A stretch of DNA of 64,000 nucleotides from contig NC_079148.1 in assembly GCF_945859685.1 (NCBI RefSeq), positions 90,587,007 to 90,651,006 of the forward strand, read 5' to 3'. Both the position numbers and the translations under genes were made by a program. The DNA is from Eupeodes corollae. Taxonomy: Eukaryota > Arthropoda > Insecta > Diptera > Syrphidae. Below are positions 32,470 to 43,012 of the stretch, piece by piece. Every line of letters starts with the position of its first letter. Position 1 is the stretch's first letter. The notes below the pieces were generated by a model that ran no database searches, was not told the origin of the DNA, and worked only from the letters and a program-made list of their open reading frames with translations.

Positions 32470-32787
32470 TCCTAATACTTTTTTCAACAAAAATTAGGCT
32501 GCTTTATGGAGATTTTTTGGACTAAGTGTATGTGCGTGCGTACGTACGTATGTTCGTAGAGTCGGGAAGCTTCTTTCGTCATTAATATCTCAAGAACCAG
32601 TAGAGATATCGACTTCAAATAAATTTTGTTATACAGATAATAATGCAGAAATATGCATAAAGGATAGCAATTTTAAATTGAAAATATTCGTTAATTTAAA
32701 ATATCTCAAGAACCAATAATGCTAGCGAAGTGAATTAAATTTTATATTATATATTGTGCCGTGATACTAAACAAATATAATTTAAAA
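32470..32787 (-). repeat. RptA 3' fragment, inverted
   Basis: Its reverse complement gives, in order, the RptA 3' landmarks: TATCACGGCACAATATATAA, TCTCAAGAACC-type text, AAGTCGATATCTCTACTGGT and ACGTACGTACGCACGCACAT. It abuts the start of a plus-oriented copy at 32788. Confidence 0.7.
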
Positions 32788-34965
32788 AAAAGGGTCTGGA
32801 ATGTAGGCCACACTGATAACTTCCCATCCAGTCTGTCGATTTGTTTTGCTTAAAAAATTTGTAGGTTTTCGTGTTTTGTTTAAAAAGTTGTCCATTGAAT
32901 GTTTCTAAACAAATTTAAAATGAATAGCAATATTTTGCATAGGATGAAATAGTTTGATTTCAAAATCTCTTTTTCTTAACGAGATTTTTTAGTCGTTAAC
33001 CAATTTTTACCAATTTTAGTAGCATTTCTTAAAAGGTTTTTTTTTCTTATATAAACGAACACAAATTGGATGAATGAAATTATTTAAATTTAAAGTCAAT
33101 ACCTTCTATTGTTCACGTGATATCGAGAACCGAACTTCAATTTAACCAAATGTTCGTACAGTTTTTTGTAGATTTTATTTTTTTATGAAAAAACGGACTG
33201 TTGGATTTTTATCAAGAATTCACTGAATATCGAAAACAATATTTTAAGTGAGATAAAATAAGTTTGAAACCAATATTTTTAACTTTTGAGACACTATTTG
33301 AGTCGAAAGTAAGTTTTAGTATACAATATTTTGTATAAGATAAAATTAGTTTGAAGCCAATATCTCAAAGTTTTGAAAAGATATTGAAGTCAAAAAACAG
33401 TTTTTACCAACTTTTCGCCATTTTTGTTTCGTTTTTTTTTCTTTGTAAGAAAACTGTCGATTCAATTTTTCTCAAAACGGTTCAAAACTTTGACAACAAT
33501 ATTTTAAAAAATATAAAATTAGTTTAAAGCCAATGTCTCGAAGTTTTGAAAAGATATTTGAGTCGAAAATCAATTTTTACTAACATTTATTATTTTTTTT
33601 GTTAGTTCTTATTTTTGTAAAAAAAAACTATCAATTTCAGAATGTTGAAAACAATATTTCTTATAAGACAAAATTAGATGGAAGCAATAATCTCAAATTT
33701 TTGAAAAGATATTTGAGCCAAAAATCAATTTTTACCAACTCTGAGTAATGTTTTTATTTTGTATAAAAAAAACTATCAATTCGATTCGATTTTTCTCAAA
33801 ATCCAGACGTTATAAACGTTATTTGTCGTTGCACAAAACTGTTTTATAGATAATATCATTTTTATTCGTAAAATTTTCGATGTAAAAAAGTTCTTTTTCA
33901 GTTTTTTTGATTTAAAGAAAAACCGTTAATTAGATCTTTTTTTTTTAAATATACTGGCTTGGTATCACCTTACAATATATAATATAAAATTTGATTCTAG
34001 TCTCTAGCATTTTTGGTTCATGAGATTTTTAGGGTTAACTTATATGTTGACCTTTTTTTAAACTGCTATGGCAAAAAAAAAACGCCCACGCAATTTTCTT
34101 GAAAGCCCTTTCTGCATGCACAACATTTATTTGAAATCGATATCTCTTCTGGTTCTTGAGCTATGGACGACGAAAAAAACGTCGCGAACTTACGGACGTA
34201 CGAACGTAAGTATAGACGCACGCGCAGACATCCTTCTAAAAATCTTTTATTTCGCCGCTAGGGACCTTGAGACGATGAGAAATGTCAACATTTTCAATTT
34301 GACATATCGGACCCATTACAATAATTCCTACGGGAAGTTAAAAATTCAATAAACGATTTTTGTTCATAAATCAAAACAAAAAACGGTTTTATCTGCAAAA
34401 TAATTTTATTCAACTAAGAACAACTTTTTTGACATCTGTTAAATTTTTTAGAAAAATCGAGTTGACATTTTTTTTACTAAAAATAAAAAAAATACTAAAA
34501 TTAGACATTTTTTCAAATTAGTTTTATCTTAAAGGATTTATTGTTTACTATCTCATAAATAAATGAAGGTATTGACTTCAAAATTAAATTATTCTGAACT
34601 TAATTGTGTTGTTACTGTTAAATTTTGATTTAAAAAAATCCAATATGTATTTATTGCTATAGGAAATAAAATAATCAATTTCAACTAAATATCTCCTTAG
34701 CAAAAATAGATTTTTAAATCAAACTATTTCATCCTATACAAAATACTGTTGGTAATTTTAAGTTAATCTTCATGAAAAATTAAACTGCCAACTTTAAAAA
34801 AAAAACACAAAAACCTACGAAAACAACGAAAAAAAAACTGTTATAAACTATTTATCCCACATAAAATATTGTTATAAAAATTTTGTTAAAGTTTGAAACA
34901 ACATAATTCGACAGACGAAATGGAAAATTATCGGTGTGGGTTGCACCCAGCCTCTTTTTAATATT
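32788..34965. repeat. Head-to-head RptA pair, foldback-like
   Basis: A full plus-oriented copy runs from AAAAAAGGGTCTGGAATGTA (32788) to TCCTACGGGAAGTTAAAAAT (34345). It is followed at once by the 5' part of a copy in minus orientation, whose outer end reads, on the other strand, AAAAAGAGGCTGGGTGCAAC at about 34965. The two outer ends are therefore inverted repeats of each other (GAGGCTGGG..CCCACAC.GATAA.TT.CCAT). The interior is made of diverged short quasi-repeats and has no coding capacity. This layout recalls foldback elements; no transposase was seen. Confidence 0.7.
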
Positions 34966-35113
34966 TAAATATAATACTTGTTTTAATATTTGTACAAAAG
35001 ATTTGATATTATAATGTTTGAATTTTATTTTCAAACAGAAAAAAATTTCCTTTTTTTACTACTTATTTTATATAGACCAGAAATCTAGTCAACATGCTGG
35101 GAATGTATTACAC

Positions 35114-35643
35114 TAATGGCCAATTTCTTGACAAAGTTCTAGTCTCTAAAACTCGGTTTATTGATGAATTAGAAGTTGATTGAGTTCTAGCTGATTTCTT
35201 CATCAAATTCTCAAGCGTAAGAACTCTGATTTAGATCTTAGTTTGAGATAGAATTTGGATTTATTAGACGCGCAAATTTGGTGGTCTAGGATATTAGAAC
35301 TCGGTTTAGTAATGTGTTTACTTCCTTGTAAGGGCTAATTTTAAGATTCATTCCAGTTTTGGATTTTCGTTTTTAATTTTGTTCGTCAGAATTTTGAGTC
35401 AGAATTAGCTACGGTGTTCTTCAAAAATAGAAAAAACACGTTAGAACGCAGTTCGATTCAACTGAGATCTAAAACTCTAAGAATTCAATAATGAATTTAA
35501 ACCGAGTTTTAGGATATGATTAGATGTAAAGAAATGCTAGAGCTCAAAATATATTTAAAATTAAGTTCTAAAAAAAGATAAAGCGAAAATTATTAGACCA
35601 AGTTTTTAACTTATTTTAGAACTTCGTCAAGAAATTGGCAGTA
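35114..35643. mobile_element. TA-flanked MITE, 526 bp
   Basis: The left end ATGGCCAATTTCTTGACAAA (35116) and the right end on the other strand CTGCCAATTTCTTGACGAAG (35641) form inverted repeats of about 28 bp. TA lies directly outside each end (35114-35115, 35642-35643), the target-site duplication of Tc1/mariner-type elements. The interior contains more self-complementary words (AAACTCGGTTTA and TAAACCGAGTTTT). It is non-coding. Confidence 0.8.
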
Positions 35644-35649
35644 AGAATG

Positions 35650-36700
35650 TACACAATTTGTTTTACCGAGTAAAGATAAATTATAACGTTTAATTTTCCA
35701 ATTAAAAATGTATTATATTTACTACGAATACTATAATCGAAAATATTGAACTATTTTTGAAATAGAAACATGTGATGTAATTTATTAAAGCACTTATTTG
35801 ACTTATAGTTACTAGCTTAAGACGTATTAATGAACAAAGATGTAATTATGATTAAAATTAAAAATAGCAAGAAGAGCTTTTTTTTTAAATGTTGACTAAA
35901 GTTCATACAAATGTTTACCTGTATTACACATGTGAAATTAAATGGTGCATGAAGTATTTGGCTTTGAATATAAATTATAACCAAAAACAAAACATACCAA
36001 AAAATTGCATAACATCTTTTTTTTTTTGTATTTACAACTAAATGTCTACTCAGAGATACAAGGCATTAAAATCATTGTCAAAATATTTATGCATGTAAAT
36101 AATTCGATGAAATTACAAATCCTTTTGTATGAAATTGTTATTTACTGAAGAAACTGGAGCACATAACCGAATTCAGTTGCGTTTAGTTCAGGGTCAAGTT
36201 AATACAAAAACTGGCGGCACATCTTCCAAAGTTAACATTAAATAGTTGTGGGTGAAAAATCGTTTCGGTCGTACCTATACAGCAAAACATAAAAATATAA
36301 AAAGACGTGACCTGAAACCCAAATACTTTTTTTAATGTAAACATATATATATAGGTTCGAATGCCTAGTTTAAAATACTATTAACCAATGAAGTGAGCTA
36401 AGAGCTCCACTAAGGTTTTTCGGGCTCTAAATGAATGGGAATTCTTAAGTTGGTTTCGGTCTGCAGCAATAACTGCTGAAGATGACAGATAAAAAACCTT
36501 GGTTATCAAAGTTGTTTTGTCTAAAAGCTGAAAAAAAATCTGTATACCAAATAGTAGGAAGATTTAAAAGTTAAGGTATTTTTAACAATACTTCTCAAGC
36601 AAAGGATTTTATGTTGAAAACTGTCTAAACTCAGCTGAGTATTGTACGGTTGAGATGGTAGTAATCGTCTGTTTGTCTTGATAACAAAATATAACTTACA
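35650..36700. other. AT-rich sequence, no gene seen
   Basis: No motif-bearing frame. The last 40 bases before the Helitron contain GTCTGTTTGTCTTGATAAC, which may be a worn RptA 5' end. Confidence 0.4.
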
Positions 36701-37881
36701 TCTACACTAATATTATAAAGAGGAAAGATTTGTATTTTTTATGTAACGAATAAACTCAAAAAGTATCAGACCGATTTTAATAATTCTTTCATTAGAAAGC
36801 TACATTATCACTTAGTAACATAGACTATATTTAAAACTAGATTACTATAGAAATCTTTAGAAATTATCTATTAAAACCAACTGAAGGTGTAAAAAATTAG
36901 CCATAAAATGTCTGAGCCAGACATATAGCCCAAGAACGAGGTTCCGATTATGATGTATATAACGAAGGTTTGATAAAAATCGAAAAAATACTTTTAGAAT
37001 TAAATGACAAAAGTTTAAGAGAAAATGTAGTTGATGCCAGAGTTTGTCAATTTAAATGGGATGAGTGCACCATGAGCCAGTTGTAACAAAAGGTACACGT
37101 GCCGACGTTATTAAAGCGTGCCTCATACCATCACCTTTGTGGCTATCAATTAAAACTCTCAATTTGCGCACGAATATGAGAGCACATTTATGCAATACCC
37201 GCGGTGGCAATGTCTCAGAAAATATATTTAAATTAGGAGACAGACAATTTACTACTCCAATTGCAAACAGCTCCTAAGTACTGTTGGAAATTGAATTTGC
37301 TCAAAATGCTCACAGTCTAGAAATTCTTATAGACACAATCTATCCCGATATCAACAATCTTCCAGTAAAAAATTTCAATTGGCTTTGTTCGAGAGCGATA
37401 TTGTCACCCAAAAACGACTCATTAAATGAGAGAAACAAAACTAATATTGAAAAAAGTACCAGGTGATTTTAAATGCTACAAATCTGTTGACACGGTATGC
37501 AACATCGAAGATACAGATACTCATGAACTAAAATTAAAAATAGGTATTCCTGTTTTGCTTTTAAGAAATTTAAGTCCTCCCAATATGTGTATCAATTCGG
37601 GTCCCACGGTCGGTCAGCTAGCACATTTTCTGTGGATCCCGATGATACCAACTGATTTGCCCACATCTTTTAAAAGGTTAAAAATCCCTTTAGCATCTCC
37701 TGAAAATCAATACATTTTTTTGCACCTACAAATACCACATCCAACGTAGTATACAGGGAGGTTCTAAGATAAGAATACATTTTTTCTAACTTAGTGGTTC
37801 ATGGTCGTTTTAATTAGCATGCTTATAACTTAAATATCTGTACATATTTATGTCCCGTGCGAAGCCGGAACGAGCCACTAG
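36701..37881 (+). mobile_element. Helitron with both ends, internally deleted
   Basis: The 5' end TCTACACTAATATTATAAAG (36701) has the TC start and the conserved sequence of animal Helitrons. The 3' end CCGTGCGAAGCCGGAACGAG then CCACTAG (37881) has the short hairpin (CCCGT pairing with ACGAG, one mismatch) followed by CTAG. The flanking bases are A on the left and T on the right, the expected AT target. Length is 1181 bp, far too short for a full Rep-helicase ORF, so it is non-autonomous. Confidence 0.92.
36910..37765 (+). pseudogene. Helitron helicase (Pif1-like) C-terminal fragment
   Basis: Plus-strand frames give CTMSHKRALEA-like scraps, then TRADVIKACLIPSPLWLSIK and TLNLRTNMRAHL (37100-37185), LGDRQFTTPIANSS, LIDTIYPDINNLPVKNFNWL and CSRAILSPKNDSLNE (37330-37430), LKLKIGIPVLLLRNLSPPNM and C (37530-37590), and finally APTNTTSNVVYREVL (37725-37763) in another frame. 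The order is that of the C-terminal half of Helitron Pif1-like helicases. Stops, frameshifts and a deletion after PPNMC make it non-functional; no Rep domain is present. Confidence 0.85.
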
Positions 37882-38725
37882 TATAATATGGAAATATCTA
37901 AAAAGTACCAACAATATTTTAACAATGATAAAATGAAATATTTTGATTTCGACATCTATTTTTGTTAGCGAGATTTTTAGTCGAAAACCAATTTTAACCA
38001 ATTTAAGTAGCATTTTTTGAAAATTTGTATTTCTTATATAAACAAATACAGATTAGATTTTTCTATATTTAGCATCAATACCTTCATTTATTCACAAAAT
38101 ATCGGGAATCGAATATCAATGTTTTACGTACTATTTTTAGTAGATTTTATTTTTCAGAACAAATTACTGTTTTCTAATTTTTTGAAAAGGCATTTGATTC
38201 GAAATCAAAATTTTGCTATATGTCAAACTTTATTCTTCATTGCATACAATTATTTTTGAGATAAAATCTTTTTTTTCATAAGGACAATTATTTTTGTTCA
38301 GTTATTTTTTAGTACCCGTGGCATGATGGTTAGTGCGTTGGACTGTCATGCCAGAGGTCTTGGGTTCGATCCCTGCCTATGCCATCTAAAGTCTTTTCAC
38401 GGGTACTGCCTCTTGCGAGGAATTGACAAATTCTCCAAGAGTAACTCTTGTCATGAAAAAGTGCTTTCTCAAATTAGCCGTTCGGAATCGGCACATAAAC
38501 TGTAGGTCCCCTCCATTCCTGACAATATTACTCGCACACAGGAATGGTTGAGAGTTGTAAGTCACTAGGCCCTGGTTCTTCATGGACTGTTGCGCCACCC
38601 AATTTATTTATTTTGATTTATAAAAACTGTTAATTGATTGTTTCCTGCATCATCTGCATAACAAAATTAGTTTGAAGTCGATATCTTTATTGGTTCTTGA
38701 GATATTCGTACGGACGTACGGGCGT
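37882..38725 (+). repeat. RptA copy split by a SINE
   Basis: Directly after the Helitron the sequence reads like RptA (AGCGAGATTTTTAGTCGAAA, AACCAATTTAAGTAGCATTT, TCACAAAATATCGGGAATCG). It continues beyond the SINE with GATTTATAAAAACTGTTAAT, AAGTCGATATCTTTATTGGT and GTACGGACGTACGGGCG, then stops. Confidence 0.7.
38313..38602 (+). mobile_element. tRNA-derived SINE, copy 2
   Basis: Very similar to copy 1 over its whole length: ACCCGTGGCATGATGGTTAG at the start, box B GGTTCGATCC at 38363-38372, GGTACTGCCTCTTGCGAGGA, TGCGCCACCCAA at the end. It is inserted in an RptA copy. Confidence 0.88.
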
Positions 38726-40264
38726 TAGACTGGGCGGTCATCTCGTTTGACATTTCGTCTTGAATTAGTTTCCTTAAGCATAGTTTCTAAAATTGAATTT
38801 CTGATGAAGTTATGAAATATTCCATTAAGGCAAGTTCAGGAAACGTTTGTTTTAAGAAACTATTCATAAGTAATTAATATTTCAAATAAGGTATCAACAA
38901 GGCTTTACTTTAATAGTGCGTCATTCAACTTCACTAAGATTACCAATTTCTTATGGGTAGGGTATAAAACACATTATAAATTCCATCAGTAGAACAGAAA
39001 AGTTAAAAAAAGGCATAAATAAAAAGAATGTATATACGCACTCGTATATCCATAAAAACAAATGACTTGGATAGAAGAAGAAGATTAACACACTTTATCC
39101 GTATTCCATGTGAGGGAGAAATCTGCTTGCACGTCACAGCTCATTGTACTGTGATCCCTGAAGACCTTGATGGTCTTCATCTTTTTTTTTAAAGAAAATT
39201 ATAGGACTGAACCTCCAATTATGGATAAAAATTCATTCGTTTTGTTCTTTTCACATGAGCTGAAGGCTTGATCTTATAAAGCAGGTTAGTGGTGTGGTGA
39301 CGCGTTGAAACTTAATTCAGTTGAATAGCTTTAATACATGTGTAGTATCTTAGCTCGTTCACTTTTTATGTTAAGAAATAAGAATTTGTAATAACTTGGC
39401 TTGTTATTTTTTGTATGAATTTATGTACAGTTAATGGAGATTTTCAGATAAAAATTATGATACGAGATGAAGTTCCTCTGGCTAGACAAAGAGATATGTT
39501 GTGCTGTGGGCATATTAATATGTACATATCCAGATTTGTATGTTATACATTATGTGGTCAAGATTTTCTACAACGGATGATGGATCAACAGAGAAGCTGA
39601 ACTTCTTCAACAACACTCAAGAAGCTGCAATTATTATTAATACCCACGCCTTAAGCCAACTAGTAGGAGATTATACCTATAAAGTATTTGCAAATTAATT
39701 CATTATTCTTTTCTGCTTTTTCGTCTATCTATCATTTTAGCCGTTACTGTCATCATCGCCTCCCACTTCACGCACAGGTTAAATTTATTTATTTTTCCCA
39801 ATAAAATAACTATTTTTACTTGCGACTTATTGGAATTATATGGCTCCGTACAAAATTTCGAACTCGTCCGTCTGTCTGTCTGTGCTCGCCCTCAAACCAT
39901 TTAGCTTGGCCAATTGACTTCAAATTGGGAAATTAAGGATTTCAGCCGATCCGCGTTAGACCTTCCGGGTTGCGTCGTGTTGAGAACTGGAATGATGAGT
40001 ATCTTAAACATGGTGATTTTAGATGCTCGAGAGAGGAACTTACTGCTAATTGCCTTCTAGTAATGTGCAGAAAAAAAAATGAATACACGAAACATTTTTA
40101 AACAGACTCTTTGGATACATAAGCAAGTTTGTGCGGCCCATTTATTCATTTCATGGTTTAATTTTACTTCAATTCAGTTTTTTGTTCAGTACAGTTTTTT
40201 TTTGGTAAATCAATGGTTCTTTGTAAAAATGATGAATACAAAAATTAGATAGTGCAACAAGCCG
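38726..40264. other. No gene seen
   Basis: AT-rich sequence. Around 39820-39930 lies GTCCGTCTGTCTGTCTGTGC with nearby ATATGGCTCCGTACAAAATT, related to the outer part of RptB at 57200-57340. Near 40085-40140 a string AAACAGACTCTTTGGATACA is shared with 46540 and 58460. No coding frame is supported. Confidence 0.5.
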
Positions 40265-40440
40265 TAGAGAAATAGGGCCTGGGAACAACAACACCATTCC
40301 TGTGTGAGAGCCATTTCAGGAATGGAGGGGATCTACAGTTTGTATGCCGAATTGGAGGATTATTCTCGCAAGAGGCAGTACCCACAAAAAAAAAACTTTA
40401 GTTGGCCCAAACATGGATTGAAGCCGAAATTCCTAGCTGA
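40265..40440 (-). mobile_element. tRNA-derived SINE, copy 3, partial and diverged
   Basis: On the minus strand: GGCTTCAATCCATG (a worn box B), GTGGGTACTGCCTCTTGCGA, ACTGTAGATCCCCTCCATTC and CACACAGGAATGG. The box A part is unrecognisable and the 3' end is replaced by other sequence. Confidence 0.7.
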
Positions 40441-40579
40441 CATATTTGATTGATTGATAATATCAGGGCTTGAATCGATTGTGAAGCAATGACAATGGTA
40501 ACAATCCGAAAGGTTCTAACAGGATTTCAGGTACCCGTATTCCCTCTTCAAGAGTTAATACAAAGAAAACTTTGCTTGC

Positions 40580-41642
40580 CAGTTAAAATGTTACTTACTT
40601 ATTTACTTAGGTTCTCAGACCTGTTAAGTCCGTTGGGAAACTCTTAACGGACACAAGGCCTCTACTTAGTCTACGCGCCATCTTGTACAATTTCCGAAGA
40701 TGTGTTTCAGCTCCCTCCAACTATTTCCTTTTGACGCTGATTCGACTGTTTTGCGCCATGTGCTTCTCGGTCGTCCAGCTATTCTTTCTTCTTGTGTGAG
40801 CCTTCGTATTAAAGAGCTCCTGACCTGTCCCTCTTATAATAGACCTCATTTGATATACGGTTTGGCCATTAAATCCTTAGGATGTTACGATGACATCTAT
40901 TCAAGATTGCAGCTTTCTTGTAATGGCTGAAGTAATCTTCCAAGTGCTGCACCCAACAAGAAGCACAGCTTCGACATTTGTGCGAAACAGTCGTAGCTTT
41001 CTCCTCAAGCTGATAGAGTTATTCCTCCAAATTTTCGACAAAATACCGAACTTCTCTTTTGCTTTGCTGATGCGGCAGATGACATCTTGTTCGGTTCCGC
41101 CTTAGATGGAGACGATACTTCCAAGGTATTGAAAGCTCTCCAATTTTTCTATCAGTTGTGATGAAATATTTATTTGAGAGGATGGTCGGGTTCAGAGGCT
41201 GATCATTTTTGTTTTGCCGGAATTAGTTTTCAGCCCCACAACTTCTGCCTCTCTCTCCACATTTGTTGTCATTTAATGGAGATCCATGATCATATGAGAG
41301 AGTAAGCAAACATCGTCCGCGTAATCCAAGTGCTTTAAATAGTATGAAAAAGTCCATGGGATCTCTCCGCTACCTGACAAAGCTGCGCGCAGAACATCGC
41401 TTATCACCGACAAAAACAATATTAGCGAAAGAATACAGCTTTGTCTGACTCCGCTACGGATTTTAAAATCATCTGACAACTTACCATCGTCCAGAACGTG
41501 ATAATTGGATCCATCGTATGTTGCTTTAATAATAGCAATTATTTTTTCTGGGATGCCTCTTCTCCGTAAAGCTAACTAGATTACTTCCTGTTTACGCAAT
41601 CAAAGGCCTTCTCGAAGTCGATAAACAGCAGTTAAAATGTTA
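40580..41642 (-). mobile_element. 5'-truncated LINE flanked by a 14-bp target-site duplication
   Basis: CAGTTAAAATGTTA occurs at 40580-40593 and 41629-41642, bounding 1035 bp. On the minus strand the insert starts within RT motif A (LFIDFEKAFDCVNRK), then shows LSDDFKIRSGVRQSCILSLI (RQGC motif worn), YLKHLDYADDVCLLSH (YADD box, intact), and ends ACTTAACAGGTCTGAGAACC followed by AAGTAAATAAGTAAG, a short simple-sequence tail. Stops and frameshifts are present but modest. Truncation at the 5' end with a duplication is the normal result of target-primed reverse transcription. Confidence 0.9.
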
Positions 41643-42790
41643 AACATTTGTAAAACGTGAGCAATTATTCTCTTCTACGGTTCTTATGCTCAATGTCAAT
41701 ATTTTATTATTATTTATTATTTTGTCTAGCTCTTCAGAGAAAGCTAATCTCTTTGCATGGCAGTTGGTCGCCAAATTTAATGGTGCTAGATAATGTTATG
41801 ACTCCACTTGTGCTTGAGAGCGAAAATTATTTAACGAGACAATTTATTTTCACACCCGTGGCCAAGATGGTATCCTTGTTATTGTTTTAAAGAAGTATTT
41901 TCCAACGTTGGAAATACTGTTGTGTTAGCTCGGGTATACAAATAGTACTGCCCAGAGCTCCATTTTATCCTTGGTCGTTTCCTCATATTTATAATTTTTC
42001 TCCTGTCTGAAACTTCTAATCCAAGTAACTGTGAAGAACTACGTGATTGTGAAATGTCTCCCACACTCTGTCTTTTATGTTATTTTTCAAAAATTTCAAA
42101 ACCAATGTGCACCAACGTCTTCTTTCCAACTGATACCTCCTTTCCTACTGCTACTCGTAACCCTTTGTAAGTTTATTTCAAAACATTATTTTAAAGTTCT
42201 TTCTTCTTTAAAATTATATATGATGCAATAGTCAATTAAAATATAATATAAGAAATTCTAGCAGTAAACAATTCAAAATAGAGTTTGGAATTTAAACTGA
42301 TTCAGATTTTCATGTTTGTATGTCAGCTCTTTTATTTGCACGCATTATGAATAAAAATATTACAGCTTGAAAATTCATAACTAAAACAGTAAATAACTAC
42401 GTATTACAGTTTATGCTTGACTATCAGCTCATTACTCCAGGATCTTATATTAGTGGACAATCAAATATGTGAGGTATCATAAAAGTGATCTCAAGAGGCT
42501 TATATCACATTTATAGCAAACAATTAGATATGCCGCATACAAACAACTCAACTCAAACGTGATTCTTTATACTGTCCTATAATCCGCAGATCAGAAGCTC
42601 TCTTTTCAATTGTTGTTGTTGTTGCCGTTGCTGATTGTTTAGTCTTTTCCTTAAGAACCTTGTAGAGATATGAAGTTGAAGTATCATCAAAATAAAAGAA
42701 AAAGAAGATACACAGTGAACACAAAAAAAAAGAAATATCTTTAAGGTGTAAACCGCACCGACTGACTGACTGAATAATCAAGCAATCGAA
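41643..42790. other. No gene supported upstream of the DUF4774 locus
   Basis: Short frames on both strands without recognisable domains. A stretch at 41730-41830 faintly recalls the EN-RT linker of a jockey-type LINE but is too worn to call. Confidence 0.4.
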
Positions 42791-42793
42791 CAC

Positions 42794-42828
42794 TATAAAC
42801 TGACCACATCGTCAACCAATGCCACAGT
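42794..42828 (+). promoter_or_regulatory. Candidate core promoter of the DUF4774 locus
   Basis: TATAAA at 42794-42799 is followed 31 bases later by an initiator-like CACAGTCC with the A at 42825. This spacing suits a TATA/initiator promoter. Transcription from here would give a 5' UTR of about 170 bases before the ATG at 42998. Confidence 0.45.
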
Positions 42829-42997
42829 CCATTATACGCAGTTGACAAGTTGGTATCAAAGTTGGTACCATCACACCAGTGCGGCAGTTCTCAGGAATAT
42901 ATTTCAAATAAAAGAAGTACCAATATTTGAAGGACTTCAGCAATACAGTGTGTGATTATAATTTAAGTGAAACAAGTGTTTTATAAAATCAACAAAG

Positions 42998-43012
42998 ATG
43001 AATTTAGTTTTT
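42998..43012 (+). CDS. DUF4774 locus exon 1, five codons
   Basis: ATG AAT TTA GTT TTT followed by donor GTAAGT, phase 0, preceded by AACAAAG. It is the start of a signal peptide continued in exon 2. Tiny first coding exons before long introns are common in insect cuticle-type genes. Confidence 0.75.

Noticed and set aside
39100..39185. Possible exon near 39100-39185
   Set aside because: Slightly less AT-rich, but no frame longer than about 30 codons and no splice sites with matching phase.
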